Positions 19,903 through 27,747 of a stretch of 64,000 nt of DNA are shown here, piece after piece. This DNA is from Streptomyces zinciresistens K42 (GTDB lineage Bacteria; Actinomycetota; Actinomycetes; Streptomycetales; Streptomycetaceae). A model generated the notes under the pieces. It saw only the letters and a program-made list of their open reading frames with translations. It had not been told where the DNA came from and ran no database searches. The position numbers and the translations under genes are program-made. Location of the stretch: positions 1-64,000 of the forward strand of contig NZ_AGBF01000007.1 of assembly GCF_000225525.1 (NCBI RefSeq). Direction: 5' to 3'. The first letter of the stretch is position 1, and every line of letters starts with the position of its first letter.

Positions 19903-19940
19903 GGCGACCTCCTATGTCTCTCGGGGGCTTTCCGCATGGG

Positions 19941-20237
19941 TCAGCGGTGCCGGAACAGCACCTTCATCAACTCGTCGTGGATGAGCGGGTCGTCGTCCTT
20001 GATGGCGTCGGTGACGCACCGCTCCAGGTAGTTGCGCAGCACCGTGCGGGACACCCCGTCCAGGGCCTTCTGCACGGACGCGATCTGGTCGAGCACGTCC
20101 ACGCAGTACCGGCCCTCCCGGATCATCCGGGTCACGCCCTGCACCTGCCCGCCGATCTTGGCCAGGCGCACCAGCGCATCGTCGGCGGCCTCCGGAGCGA
20201 TGAACTGCCGCTGCTGCCCGGTCTCGGATTCGGTCAT
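19941..20237 (-). CDS. csoR: CsoR-family copper-sensing repressor (variant ligand set)
   Basis: 98-residue all-helical repressor. Alignment to CsoR places Cys45 ([10 protein letters not shown]) and Cys74 (YLERCV) at two of the three Cu(I) ligands, but the middle ligand His is Tyr70 here. In CstR, a persulfide sensor, this residue is also not His (Asn), so the signal could be Cu(I) or sulfane sulfur. The ATG at 20237 is chosen for spacing from GGAGG; a GTG one codon upstream is possible. It heads the operon with the HMA protein and Cu ATPase, behind a strong CsoR-type palindrome. Confidence 0.9.
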   Translation of the reverse strand: MTESETGQQRQFIAPEAADDALVRLAKIGGQVQGVTRMIREGRYCVDVLDQIASVQKALDGVSRTVLRNYLERCVTDAIKDDDPLIHDELMKVLFRHR

Positions 20238-20267
20238 CACGCGCCTCCTTCACGACCGAAGCTACTC

Positions 20268-20284
20268 CTACCCCCTAGGGGTAG
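20268..20284. promoter_or_regulatory. CsoR-type operator
   Basis: The inverted repeat CTACCCC-CTA-GGGGTAG lies 31 bases upstream of the csoR start. C-run/G-run palindromes flanked by TA are the known CsoR/CstR recognition pattern. It implies autorepression of the csoR, HMA and Cu-ATPase operon. Confidence 0.8.
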
Positions 20285-20472
20285 CAAACCGATCCATTAG
20301 TGATTTTCAGGCAACCGTGAGCAGTGGGAGTCAGTCCTGCCCTGCCACCCGAGGGCTGAATTCCCACACCACAGGCCCGGGAGGCGGATGGCGGCGCCCG
20401 TACGGACAGAGACGCGACAGGCCCTCGGGACCGCCCCTGACCCCGGCAGGCAACAGCGCCCGCACACGGCCG

Positions 20473-20505
20473 CTTCATCGGCCCTTCACACCCCGCGCCT
20501 AATTT
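20473..20505 (+). promoter_or_regulatory. Two-component direct-repeat promoter, copy 1
   Basis: Two 7-bp repeats, CTTCATC (20473-20479) and CTTCACA (20484-20490), are separated by four bases (11-bp period). A -10-like TAATTT lies nine bases later (20500-20505). This is the geometry of a PhoB-type activated promoter that lacks a normal -35. The same layout occurs at 22040 and 25605. It serves the Met-rich protein and lgt. Confidence 0.75.
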
Positions 20506-20546
20506 CGGCTTCGTACCGCAAAAGCCACAGGTGAGGAGCACTGATC

Positions 20547-20936
20547 ATGATCAGGCACAGGACCATCGCGGTGGCCGCGGCCACCGCCCTGCTCGGCGGC
20601 CTCGGCGCGTACGGAGCCGCCACCGCGTTCGCCGCGACCTCGGACACGACGCCCGAGCCGACCCCCTCGGCGACATCGTCCCCGAGCGCCGGCGGCAAGA
20701 GCACCGAAGCCATGATCCAGCGCTGCCTCAAGGACATGCCCGCCAACGAGCGCGGTGCGGCGGAGAAGCAGATGCGCAAGATGACGTCCGAGCACTCCAT
20801 GATGGACGGCGGCTCCGGCATGTCGATGAACGGCATGATGGGCTCCGGCTCCGGCACCTCGATGAACGGCATGATGGGCAGCGGCTCCGGTGAGTCGATG
20901 TCCGGCATGATGGGCGGCGCCGAGGGCGGGTCCTGA
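20547..20936 (+). CDS. Exported Met-rich, probably copper-binding protein
   Basis: 129 residues with a signal peptide (hydrophobic about 8-28, AFAATS cleavage region), a short helical middle with one Cys (IQRCLKDMP), and a Met-rich tail of three near repeats (MSMNGMMGSGSG, TSMNGMMGSGSG, ESMSGMMGG). An exported Cu(I) buffer is the likely role. GAGGAGC precedes the ATG. It sits directly under direct-repeat box 1 and four bases before lgt. Confidence 0.82.
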   Translation: MIRHRTIAVAAATALLGGLGAYGAATAFAATSDTTPEPTPSATSSPSAGGKSTEAMIQRCLKDMPANERGAAEKQMRKMTSEHSMMDGGSGMSMNGMMGSGSGTSMNGMMGSGSGESMSGMMGGAEGGS

Positions 20937-20940
20937 CCCG

Positions 20941-21873
20941 ATGGAGCTCGCCTTCCTCCCGAGTCCGCCCAGCCCGTACCTGACGGTCGGCCCGCTCATG
21001 CTCCACGGGTACGCGCTCATGGTGGTCCTCGGCGTCATCACCGCGATCGCCATCGGCCGGCACCGCTGGAACGCCCGGGGCGGCGACGCGGGCGCCGTCC
21101 TCGACATCGCCATGGTCGCGGTGCCGTTCGGCATCCTCGGCGGCCGCCTCTACCACGTGATCACCAGCTGGCAGCTGTACTTCGGCCAAGGCCGCAACCC
21201 GGTCGAGGCGCTGTACGTGTGGCAGGGCGGCCTCGGCATCTGGGGCGCGATCGCCGGCGGCGCCCTCGGCGCCTGGATCGCAACCCGGCGTCGTGGCATC
21301 GCCTTCACCGCCTTCGCCGACGCCCTCGCACCGGCCGTCCTGGTCGGCCAGGCGATCGGCCGGATCGGCTGCTGGTTCAACCAGGAGCTGTACGGCAGGC
21401 CCACCACCCTGCCCTGGGGACTGGAGATCGACCCGGCCAACCGCCCCGCCGCCACCCCGGACGCCGCCACCTACCACCCCACGTTCGCCTACGAGGCCGC
21501 CTGGAACCTGGGCGCCGCCGCCCTCGTGATCTGGGCCGAGCGACGCTTCCGCCTCGACCGGGGCCGCGTCCTCGCCCTGTACGTCGCCGCCTACACGGCG
21601 GGCCGCGGCTGGATCGAGATGCTGCGCGTCGACCCCGCCAACCACCTGGGCCTGCGGCTGAACGTGTGGACCAGCCTGCTGCTGTTCCTCGCCGCCGTCG
21701 CCTTCCTCGTCGTACGCCGTCGGCCCGCCCCGACCGCACCCGCCCCGACGGTAAGCACCGAAGCCACGCCTCCTGCTGAGGAGCAGGCCGCGCCCGCACC
21801 GGTGCCGTCGGACACGGACACGGACACCGCGCCCGCCCGGAAACGGACGGCCCTCCCGGGGAGAGCGCCATGA
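20941..21873 (+). CDS. lgt: Prolipoprotein diacylglyceryl transferase Lgt (accessory copy)
   Basis: 310 residues, multi-spanning membrane enzyme that adds diacylglyceryl to the lipobox Cys of prolipoproteins. Conserved features include LMLHGYALMVVLG, the PFGILGGRLYHVI loop, GGLGIWGAIAGG, and the signature GRIGCWFNQELYG. A variable Pro/Ala/Thr-rich tail follows the last helix. It is four bases after the Met-rich gene, so it is co-expressed from the direct-repeat promoter. With lspA at 13.8 kb the island carries two of the lipoprotein maturation steps. Confidence 0.94.
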   Translation: MELAFLPSPPSPYLTVGPLMLHGYALMVVLGVITAIAIGRHRWNARGGDAGAVLDIAMVAVPFGILGGRLYHVITSWQLYFGQGRNPVEALYVWQGGLGIWGAIAGGALGAWIATRRRGIAFTAFADALAPAVLVGQAIGRIGCWFNQELYGRPTTLPWGLEIDPANRPAATPDAATYHPTFAYEAAWNLGAAALVIWAERRFRLDRGRVLALYVAAYTAGRGWIEMLRVDPANHLGLRLNVWTSLLLFLAAVAFLVVRRRPAPTAPAPTVSTEATPPAEEQAAPAPVPSDTDTDTAPARKRTALPGRAP

Positions 21874-22039
21874 CCGGCCGCCGGCCGTGCCTCCGTATCG
21901 GCTCCCGGACGGGGCTCACGCTGCTGCCCTTCGACCCGCACCGCATCGGCAGGCCGCCGGTCTGATCCTGGCCTTCGTCGGGCTGAGCCACCGGAAGCAG
22001 TCCGCGGCCGACCCGACGCACATGGCCCGACCATCGTGT

Positions 22040-22072
22040 GCTCATCGTCCCTTCACAGCACATGCCTAACTT
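22040..22072 (+). promoter_or_regulatory. Two-component direct-repeat promoter, copy 2
   Basis: Box GCTCATC (22040-22046), four bases, box CTTCACA (22051-22057), nine bases, then TAACTT (22067-22072). Spacing is identical to copies 1 and 3. It lies 67 bases before the DUF2933-like gene. The upstream 165 bases after lgt contain nothing else I can identify. Confidence 0.75.
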
Positions 22073-22138
22073 CTTTCGTACAGCCCCGGTCCGGCCCACC
22101 GCGCCGGGCACACCGCACAAGCCCCTGGAGTGATCCCC

Positions 22139-22510
22139 ATGATGTGCCTGAACAAGAAGGTCCTCATCGGTGCCGGTGTCGTCGCCGGCGGCTTGTTCCT
22201 GGTCAAACCCGCGTGGGCGGTGGCCGCCCTGCCGCTGCTGATCCTGGCGCTCTGCCCGCTCAGCATGATCTTCATGATGCGCGGCATGGGCAGCCAGAGC
22301 GGCAAGGGCGGCAAGGGCGCCGCGTGCGGCACGTCCGGGGCGACCGCCAAGTCCACGACGGCCACGACGGCGACGGGGACCGATCTCGACAAGCAGATCG
22401 CCGACCTCCAGGAGGAGGTGCGCATCCTCCGCGCCGCGAACACTCAACAGCAGGCGTCCGCGCCCAGGGTGGACTTCAGCAAGCCGGACGAGCCCGGTCC
22501 GCGCCCCTGA
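22139..22510 (+). CDS. Small membrane protein with CPxxM motif and coiled coil (DUF2933-like)
   Basis: 123 residues. Two closely spaced hydrophobic segments (about 6-20 and 25-45) end in LCPLSMIFMM, placing Cys and several Met at the membrane face. A Gly/Ala/Thr linker and a predicted coiled coil (DKQIADLQEEVRILRAAN) follow. The same plan occurs in two other small proteins of this window (23040 and 27748). The role is unknown; Cys/Met placement and copper context suggest Cu binding. The ATG at 22139 follows TGGAG by eight bases. Confidence 0.75.
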   Translation: MMCLNKKVLIGAGVVAGGLFLVKPAWAVAALPLLILALCPLSMIFMMRGMGSQSGKGGKGAACGTSGATAKSTTATTATGTDLDKQIADLQEEVRILRAANTQQQASAPRVDFSKPDEPGPRP

Positions 22511-22629
22511 CGGCGCGGGCCCGCTCCCGGAACACGGGGGCATCCCGACGTGCGTCCGCCAGCCCCTGTCTGTGCAGTCGTCCGCGACCTGCTCCCGGAG
22601 TACGCCCTGGGCCTGCTCTGGCATGCTCG

Positions 22630-22896
22630 GGCCCCTACCGGCGCATCCGACACCCGCAGTACACCGGGTTCCCGGCCATCATGACCGGGTTCCTCCTGAT
22701 GTGGCCCACTCTGCCTACACTGGTGATGTTCCCGGTACTGGTCTGGGTCTACCGGCGCCTCGCCCTGCGTGAGGAAGCCGAGGTCGCCGCCTGTTTCGGC
22801 ACCGCTTGGGAGCGTTATGCGGCCCGCACACCCCGCTTCCTGCCGTCCCGGCGACGCCGGAAGACAGTAGGCGCGCACCGTGCCGCCTGCAGGTGA
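22630..22896 (+). pseudogene. Membrane methyltransferase, C-terminal fragment
   Basis: Reads as the C-terminal half of an ICMT/PEMT-like membrane methyltransferase: GPYRRIRHPQYTGF (SAM-binding RHPxY motif), a hydrophobic hairpin, REEAEVAACFGTAWERYAAR and TPRFLP. No N-terminal half or start codon lies upstream in this frame, so it is a remnant. It is of a different subfamily from the N-terminal fragment at 14346. The surrounding 22511-23039 otherwise holds no gene. Confidence 0.7.
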
Positions 22897-23039
22897 CACG
22901 GTCCGCCCTCACGCGGAGGACACCCGCACCGCGGCAGACCTGACGGCCCGGTCCCGGACCAGGGGCCGGTTCCCCGGGCTGTCGGGTCTGCCGTCCCTTC
23001 CGGCCGACGGGTCTGCCGTCCCTTCCGAAGGAGCCGACG

Positions 23040-23300
23040 ATGCCCCAGTATCTTCCGCTCATCCTGTTGCTGCTGGCCTGCCCCGTGGGGATGGCCCTGA
23101 TGATGTGGTATATGGGGCGGTACCAGCGTAAGAACGTGCGACAGGCCCAGCCCCGGCCTCGGCCCACCGTCCCCACCGGCCACGACACCAACGCAGTCGA
23201 GGTCACCCACCTGCAGGCAGAGATCGACCAGCTCAAGGCCGCCCAACGGGACTCGGCCGGCAGGCCGGCGTCTCCGGGAGACCGCCCGCCCCAGGCCTGA
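23040..23300 (+). CDS. Small CPxxM membrane protein with coiled coil
   Basis: 86 residues: one N-terminal membrane segment (residues 3-25) with ACPVGMALMMWYM, a basic linker, and a short coiled coil (HLQAEIDQLKAAQ). It is a clear paralogue of the protein at 27748, which shares ACPVGM-x2-MMW-x-M. Function unknown. AAGGAG precedes the ATG by eight bases. A strong terminator follows, so it ends a transcription unit. Confidence 0.75.
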   Translation: MPQYLPLILLLLACPVGMALMMWYMGRYQRKNVRQAQPRPRPTVPTGHDTNAVEVTHLQAEIDQLKAAQRDSAGRPASPGDRPPQA

Positions 23301-23373
23301 CCTGGCATCCGGCACGGCACGGCTGTGCGGCGCGCCGAATCGCCGATGCGGCCCGGGCGAGCCGCTTGCCGAC

Positions 23374-23405
23374 GTGGCCGCCCCGCAGAGCTGCGGGGCG
23401 GCCAC
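23374..23405. terminator. Bidirectional hairpin terminator
   Basis: A perfect 14-bp inverted repeat, GTGGCCGCCCCGCA-GAGC-TGCGGGGCGGCCAC, lies between two convergent genes (ending 23300 and 23413). It can stop transcription from both sides. Confidence 0.85.
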
Positions 23406-23412
23406 AGCCGCG

Positions 23413-23676
23413 TCAGCCGGCGGGCCGGGCCGTGTAGTCACCGGCCCGCCGGACGGCCGCGACGAGTTCGGAGGTGTCCACCTCCGTGCCCTCCGCCAGA
23501 GTGACGGTGGTGAGTCCGGCGCGGAAGTTGGTGCTGGCGTAGCGGACTCCGGGGACGTCCTCCAGCTCGTCGTCGATGGACAGGCCACAGCTGGTGCAGT
23601 GCATGCCCTCGATGTGGAGGATCATCTGCTGGCCGGTCTCGGTCTCCGTCTCGGCCTTGCGGCTGAAAAGCTTCAT
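23413..23676 (-). CDS. HMA-domain copper chaperone
   Basis: 87 residues with EGMHCTSCGLSIDDEL, the Cu(I)-binding MxCxxC motif, and the HMA secondary-structure pattern. An N-terminal extension (MKLFSRKAETETETGQQ) is unusual for CopZ-type chaperones. It lies 13 bases downstream of the TauE/SafE-cupredoxin gene and ends at a strong hairpin. HMA proteins next to this transporter type occur in actinobacterial copper clusters; a role in handing copper to it is inferred. Confidence 0.88.
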   Translation of the reverse strand: MKLFSRKAETETETGQQMILHIEGMHCTSCGLSIDDELEDVPGVRYASTNFRAGLTTVTLAEGTEVDTSELVAAVRRAGDYTARPAG

Positions 23677-23689
23677 GTAAGGGCGCTTT

Positions 23690-24820
23690 CTACTTGAAGT
23701 CGATGGTGCCGGTGTTCATGCCCACGGAGCAGGTGAAGCGGAGCGTGCCAGGCTTGCGGGTGCCGAGGTCGACCTCGGTGTCACCGTTGCGCTTGACGAT
23801 CTCCTGGACGCCGAGGGCGGGGATGGTGAAGGCCTGGGCGCAGCCGCTGGAGTCCTTGCCGTGCAGCACCAGCGTGGTGGGCACGCCCGCCTTCGCCGTG
23901 AACTGCGTGGGGCTGTAGGAGTCCGTCACCGTCAAGGTGATGATCTGCTTGCCGGCGCCGTCCATGCGTACCGGCGCGTCGGCTGCCGACTTCCCCGACC
24001 CTTCCGTCATGTTCATGCCGGAAGAGGCGGCCGTGGTGGTCGTATTCTGCCGGGTGAAGGTGGCCCAGCCGCCGGCCTGCAGTGCGGAGACGACCGTCCA
24101 GGCGGCGACGCCGAGCACGACCACGCCCGTCAGGATCGCGAGTCGGCCGGACAGGGCCCGGCTGGTGCGGCGGAACAGGTAGCCGAGGACGGCGAACAGC
24201 GGGGCGGTGCCGATGACGAACCCGGCCATCACCGCCGCCCCGGCGACGGGGGACCCGGAGGTGACCGCGATCAGTTCCACCGAAAGGGTGACCCCGCACG
24301 GCACCAGTACGGTGGCGAAGCCGATCAGGGCCGGGGTGAGGGCCGAGTCGGTCCTGGCGCTGCGGCGCAGCAGCCGGCCGAAGGAGGCCGGGGGCCGGGG
24401 CACCAGCCGCGCCACGGCCTTGACGCCGAACAGGTCGAGTGCGAAGAGCAGCATGAGGACCGCGGCGGCCAGCAGCATGACCGCCCGGGCGCGGGGGCTG
24501 GGCTGCAGCGCGTCACCGAAGACGCCCAGCAGGGCGCCCAGCAGGGTGTGGGAGAGCAGCTTTCCGGCGAGGAAAGCCCCGACGGGAACCAGCGGCTTGG
24601 GCTCCGCCGGCGCGGTGTGCGCCCGGCCGCCGGGGTGCTGTACCGCCGCGTCGGGTGCGCGGCGAAGGGGGACGGGTGAGGCGGGTTCCGGGGTGGTGGC
24701 GGGGCTGCGGCGGGTCACCGCGCCGGCCAGCAGGCCCCCTTGGACGGCGGCGCAGGAAGCACCGCCGGCGAGCAGGCCGGTGGAGACACCGGTGACGAGC
24801 AACGCGACAGACGACGGCAT
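23690..24820 (-). CDS. TauE/SafE- or CcdA-like membrane protein with C-terminal cupredoxin domain
   Basis: 376 residues. A membrane domain of about six helices (residues 1-255) resembles the DsbD/CcdA or TauE/SafE superfamily, with LVPCGVTLSVELIAVTSGS and GFVIGTAPLFAVLGY as conserved helices. After a Thr/Ser linker with Met (SGMNMTEGSG), a cupredoxin-like domain ends the protein, with Cys in SSGCAQAF, and FTCSVGMNTGTI carrying Cys and Met ligands. It probably moves copper or electrons across the membrane and binds Cu outside. The ATG at 24820 follows AGGAG by nine bases. Confidence 0.85.
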   Translation of the reverse strand: MPSSVALLVTGVSTGLLAGGASCAAVQGGLLAGAVTRRSPATTPEPASPVPLRRAPDAAVQHPGGRAHTAPAEPKPLVPVGAFLAGKLLSHTLLGALLGVFGDALQPSPRARAVMLLAAAVLMLLFALDLFGVKAVARLVPRPPASFGRLLRRSARTDSALTPALIGFATVLVPCGVTLSVELIAVTSGSPVAGAAVMAGFVIGTAPLFAVLGYLFRRTSRALSGRLAILTGVVVLGVAAWTVVSALQAGGWATFTRQNTTTTAASSGMNMTEGSGKSAADAPVRMDGAGKQIITLTVTDSYSPTQFTAKAGVPTTLVLHGKDSSGCAQAFTIPALGVQEIVKRNGDTEVDLGTRKPGTLRFTCSVGMNTGTIDFK

Positions 24821-24926
24821 GCGTCGACACTCCTGAAGAGATACGACGGCACGCGCACGCGGGCGTGCCGAATCGGACGTGGCTGGCGGGGCGTCCGCGG
24901 GACGGGAGTCCGCGGACGGGGTGCCG

Positions 24927-25334
24927 TCACGTCCGGCACACGCACAAGCGGTGCAGGTCAGGAGGGGGCGGCTCGGCAGGCGGCGGCACTCCGGAACGGG
25001 GCACCCCCGGCCGCAGGAACATGTCCGCTTCCGCCTCACCGGCATGGGCCGGGGCGGCAGCCGCATGGTGGGAGGGGCCGACCGAAGGCAGGGTGCAGAC
25101 GGTCTGCGTCGACGGGCAGTTCCCGTCCATGCTGGTCGCTTCGGCTGCCGTTGCCGCTGTCGTCCGCCCGGCCGACTGCCCGGGTCCGACGGATTGCTGC
25201 ATCGACTGCGTCTGGCCGGGCATCGCCATGGCCGGCCGTGCGACGCCGGTCACACAGAACGCGAGCGCGCCGACCAGCACAAACCACGCCCACAGGCGGA
25301 GCGGGAACGGCGCACGCAACATCACGAACGGCAT
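24927..25334 (-). CDS. Small exported protein, DUF6153-like, Met/Gln/His-containing
   Basis: About 135 residues: N-terminal membrane segment (PLRLWAWFVLVGALAFCVTG), then a region rich in Met, Gln, Ser, His (SMQQSVG, PSHHAAA) and a conserved-looking C-terminal PPPDLHRLCVCRT. The same plan (one TM, Cys/His/Met-rich middle, PPxLxxLxxLRI end) occurs at 29142 and 61700. The DUF6153 name is from memory. It lies 106 bases upstream of the TauE/SafE gene and is probably co-transcribed. Start uncertain between 25334 and 25322. Confidence 0.6.
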   Translation of the reverse strand: MPFVMLRAPFPLRLWAWFVLVGALAFCVTGVARPAMAMPGQTQSMQQSVGPGQSAGRTTAATAAEATSMDGNCPSTQTVCTLPSVGPSHHAAAAPAHAGEAEADMFLRPGVPRSGVPPPAEPPPPDLHRLCVCRT

Positions 25335-25741
25335 CGTAGCGGCACCCACCGAGTGGAGATCACGCCGCCCTGCGGCAGGCACACCGATGACGAGCGGTGC
25401 CCAGAGTACGTACACGGCGGGCCCGAAACCGCCTGGCGTCCCGCATGTGCGTCACGAGGGCACCGGGCCTGTGAGTATCGGCCGCCGTCAGGTCGGCGGT
25501 GTGACGGGTATCCGGCGCACGCGGCGGGCAGCAGGCCGAGACGACGGTGATCGTGCCTGTGGGCGAACGCGATGGCGGGCGGGCACAGAGCGCGCACATG
25601 ACGGCTTCATCGGTCCTTCACACCGCCTGCCTAGCGTGGCAGCGACCCGGCCGGTGCGGCGGACAAGCGCGGACAGGCACGGTTGAGACAGATGGGTGAT
25701 CGCTGAGGGCGCAGCCTGGCGGTCCTCCGGAAAGGTGATGG
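25335..25741. other. Intergenic region with one regulatory box
   Basis: Between divergent genes. It contains direct-repeat promoter copy 3 (25605-25637) for the rightward ccdA operon. A leftward promoter for the small exported protein must also lie here but could not be identified. No gene is seen. Confidence 0.5.
25605..25637 (+). promoter_or_regulatory. Two-component direct-repeat promoter, copy 3
   Basis: Box CTTCATC (25605-25611), four bases, CTTCACA (25616-25622), nine bases, TAGCGT (25632-25637). Same geometry as at 20473 and 22040. It lies 104 bases before the ccdA-like gene. Confidence 0.75.
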
Positions 25742-26758
25742 ATGAGCGAGCTGCTCTTCGGTACGACGCTGCTGGCGTCCTTCTTCGGCGGGGTGGTGGC
25801 GCTGCTCGCGCCGTGCTGCATCTCGGTGATGCTGCCGGCCTACTTCGCCACCGGATTCCGCTCCCGCGGCCGCGTCGTCGCGGGAACGCTGACGTTCGGC
25901 GCCGGGGTGGCCACCGTGATCGTGCCGATCGGGCTCGGGGCCGCCGCGCTGTCCGCCGCGCTCCAGCGGTACCACCTGTGGGTCTACCTGGCCGGCGGCA
26001 CGCTGATGCTGGCCGGCGGCCTGGCGGTGCTCGCCGGATGGAAGCCGAAACTGCCGATGCCCTCCGGACGCTCCCCCCAGGGGGGCGGCTTCGGCGCCGC
26101 CTACGGGCTCGGGGCGTTCTCCGGCATCGCCAGCGCCTGCTGCGCGCCGGTGCTCGCCGGGGTCGCCGTGCTGTCCGGGGCCACCGCCTCGTTCCCCGCC
26201 GCCCTGGGTGTCGGGCTCGTCTACGTGCTGGGCATGGTCGCGCCCCTGGTGGTGATCGCCCTGGCCTGGGAGCGCGGCCACCGCGGTCCCGCCAGGGTCC
26301 TGCAGGGCCGCACGGTACGGCTGCGGGCCGGCTCCTGGCAGCGGAGTCTGCCACTGGGTGACCTGCTCGCTGGGATTCTGCTGATCGCCATGGGCGTACT
26401 GACCGCCGTCCTGGCGCTCAGTGGACCGTCGATGCCCAACTCCGGCTGGCGGGTCACCTTCGCCGCCGACCTGCAGCACGCCGCATCGGCGGCCACCCGT
26501 GCCTTGGGCTGGCTGCCCGGCTGGGCCGTGGCCGCTGTCGCCGCGGCGGCCCTGTTCCTGCTGATCCGCCGTGCCCGCCGCTCCCGCGCCGAGTCGGCCG
26601 ATCCGGATCCCGCACCCTTGCCCGCGGTGCCCGAGTGCGGCGGATCCGCATCTGGGGACTGCGCCGCGCCGGCGGTGACCGCTTCCGACGAGCCCGTGGC
26701 TGTCACCACCCCCGCAGACCGCACCATGACTTTGGAGGGCCCCGCCGATGGGCGCTGA
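25742..26758 (+). CDS. CcdA-like thiol-disulfide transporter
   Basis: 338 residues with six or more membrane helices. Two Cys-containing motifs related by internal symmetry are visible: LLAPCCISVMLP in helix 1 and IASACCAPVLAG in the middle. CcdA proteins carry reducing equivalents from cytosolic thioredoxin to extracytoplasmic thiol proteins. The CC pairs are unusual next to the normal single Cys of CcdA. The C-terminal tail after about residue 285 is charged and variable. It overlaps the thioredoxin-like gene by 11 bases, which is its likely partner. Start ATG follows GGAAAGGTG. Confidence 0.88.
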   Translation: MSELLFGTTLLASFFGGVVALLAPCCISVMLPAYFATGFRSRGRVVAGTLTFGAGVATVIVPIGLGAAALSAALQRYHLWVYLAGGTLMLAGGLAVLAGWKPKLPMPSGRSPQGGGFGAAYGLGAFSGIASACCAPVLAGVAVLSGATASFPAALGVGLVYVLGMVAPLVVIALAWERGHRGPARVLQGRTVRLRAGSWQRSLPLGDLLAGILLIAMGVLTAVLALSGPSMPNSGWRVTFAADLQHAASAATRALGWLPGWAVAAVAAAALFLLIRRARRSRAESADPDPAPLPAVPECGGSASGDCAAPAVTASDEPVAVTTPADRTMTLEGPADGR

Positions 26759-27434
26759 CACCAAACCCGGAACCAAGGCCGCGCGCCACGCGCGCCTGGC
26801 GGCCGAACGCGAGAGCGAGCGGCAGCGGCAGCACCGCCGTCGGCGCCTGCGTAACAGCGCGGTCATCACCGCGATCCTCATCGCCGTCGTCGCCGGCCTG
26901 TACGCGGTGTTCAACAAGTCCGAGCAGCCGTCGGCCACGGGCTACGAGGTCGGCAGCCCCGGGATCGGCCAGACCGCGCCCGGGTTCTCGCTGGCCTCCA
27001 GCGGCGGCGGGAACGCCAGCCTGGCCGCCTTGAAGGGCAAGACCGTACTCCTGTACTTCCAGGAGGGCCTGACCTGCCAGCCGTGCTGGGACCAGATCCG
27101 CGACCTGGAGAAGTCCTCCGCCAAGGTCAAGGACGCCGGCATCGACCAGATCGTCTCGGTCACCACCGACCCGGCGAACCTGGTCGCCCGCAAGGTCAAG
27201 GACGAGGCCCTGAAGACCCCGGTACTCTCCGACCCGGACCTGAAGGTCTCCAAGGCCTACCAGACCAACGAGTACGGCATGATGGGCACCTCCCGCAACG
27301 GCCACAGCTTCGTCCTCGTCGGCCCCGACGGCACCATCCAGTGGCGGGCGGACTACGGCGGCGCCCCCAAGTACACGATGTACGTCAAGGTCGACAAGAT
27401 CCTCGCCGACCTCGAGGCCGGGCGGCAGGCATGA
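26748..27434 (+). CDS. Membrane-anchored AhpC/TSA-type thioredoxin-fold protein
   Basis: 228 residues: basic N-terminus, one membrane anchor (about 38-58, SAVITAILIAVVAGLYAVF) and an extracytoplasmic thioredoxin-fold domain with the redox pair C-x2-C in LTCQPCWDQI. GQTAPGFSLASS is the usual AhpC/TlpA domain start. It is likely reduced by the adjacent CcdA-like protein and passes electrons to a periplasm-side target, such as an oxidised Cu-protein or apocytochrome. The ATG is coupled to the upstream stop by an 11-base overlap. Confidence 0.88.
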   Translation: MGADTKPGTKAARHARLAAERESERQRQHRRRRLRNSAVITAILIAVVAGLYAVFNKSEQPSATGYEVGSPGIGQTAPGFSLASSGGGNASLAALKGKTVLLYFQEGLTCQPCWDQIRDLEKSSAKVKDAGIDQIVSVTTDPANLVARKVKDEALKTPVLSDPDLKVSKAYQTNEYGMMGTSRNGHSFVLVGPDGTIQWRADYGGAPKYTMYVKVDKILADLEAGRQA

Positions 27435-27688
27435 GCGCCCGGCACATCACGCTCCTCACCCAGGCCGACTGCGCGCTGTGCGAGCACGCCAAGACCGTCC
27501 TGGCCAAGGTCGGCGCCGACCATGAGCTGGCCGTCACCGAGATCGACCTGGCAGATGAGGAGGGCCGGCGGCTCGGCGCCGAGGCGGGTGTCCTCTTCGC
27601 CCCCGGCATTTTCCTCGACGGCCGCCCCTTCTCCTACGGACGGCTCTCCGAACGCCGCCTGCGCCGGGCCCTGAAAGCCGCGCCCTGA
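27431..27688 (+). CDS. Glutaredoxin-like protein
   Basis: 85 residues, glutaredoxin/DUF836 type: LLTQADCALCEHAKTVL with the C-x2-C redox site, EIDLADEEG and FAPGIFLDGRPFSYGRLS. No signal peptide, so it acts in the cytosol, perhaps as the electron donor or a copper-glutathione handler for this operon. It overlaps the preceding gene by four bases (ATGA). Confidence 0.85.
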   Translation: MSARHITLLTQADCALCEHAKTVLAKVGADHELAVTEIDLADEEGRRLGAEAGVLFAPGIFLDGRPFSYGRLSERRLRRALKAAP

Positions 27689-27747
27689 CGCCCGTCCACC
27701 CCTCCCCTGCGCCCCTGAAACATCAAGGAAGTCAAGGAAGCCGAACA

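Noticed and set aside
22560..22625. A 17-residue stretch (AVVRDLLPEYALGLLW) resembling the start of a zf-HC2 anti-sigma factor.
   Set aside because: Too short, no start codon or zinc ligands, and next to an unrelated fragment. It may be chance.
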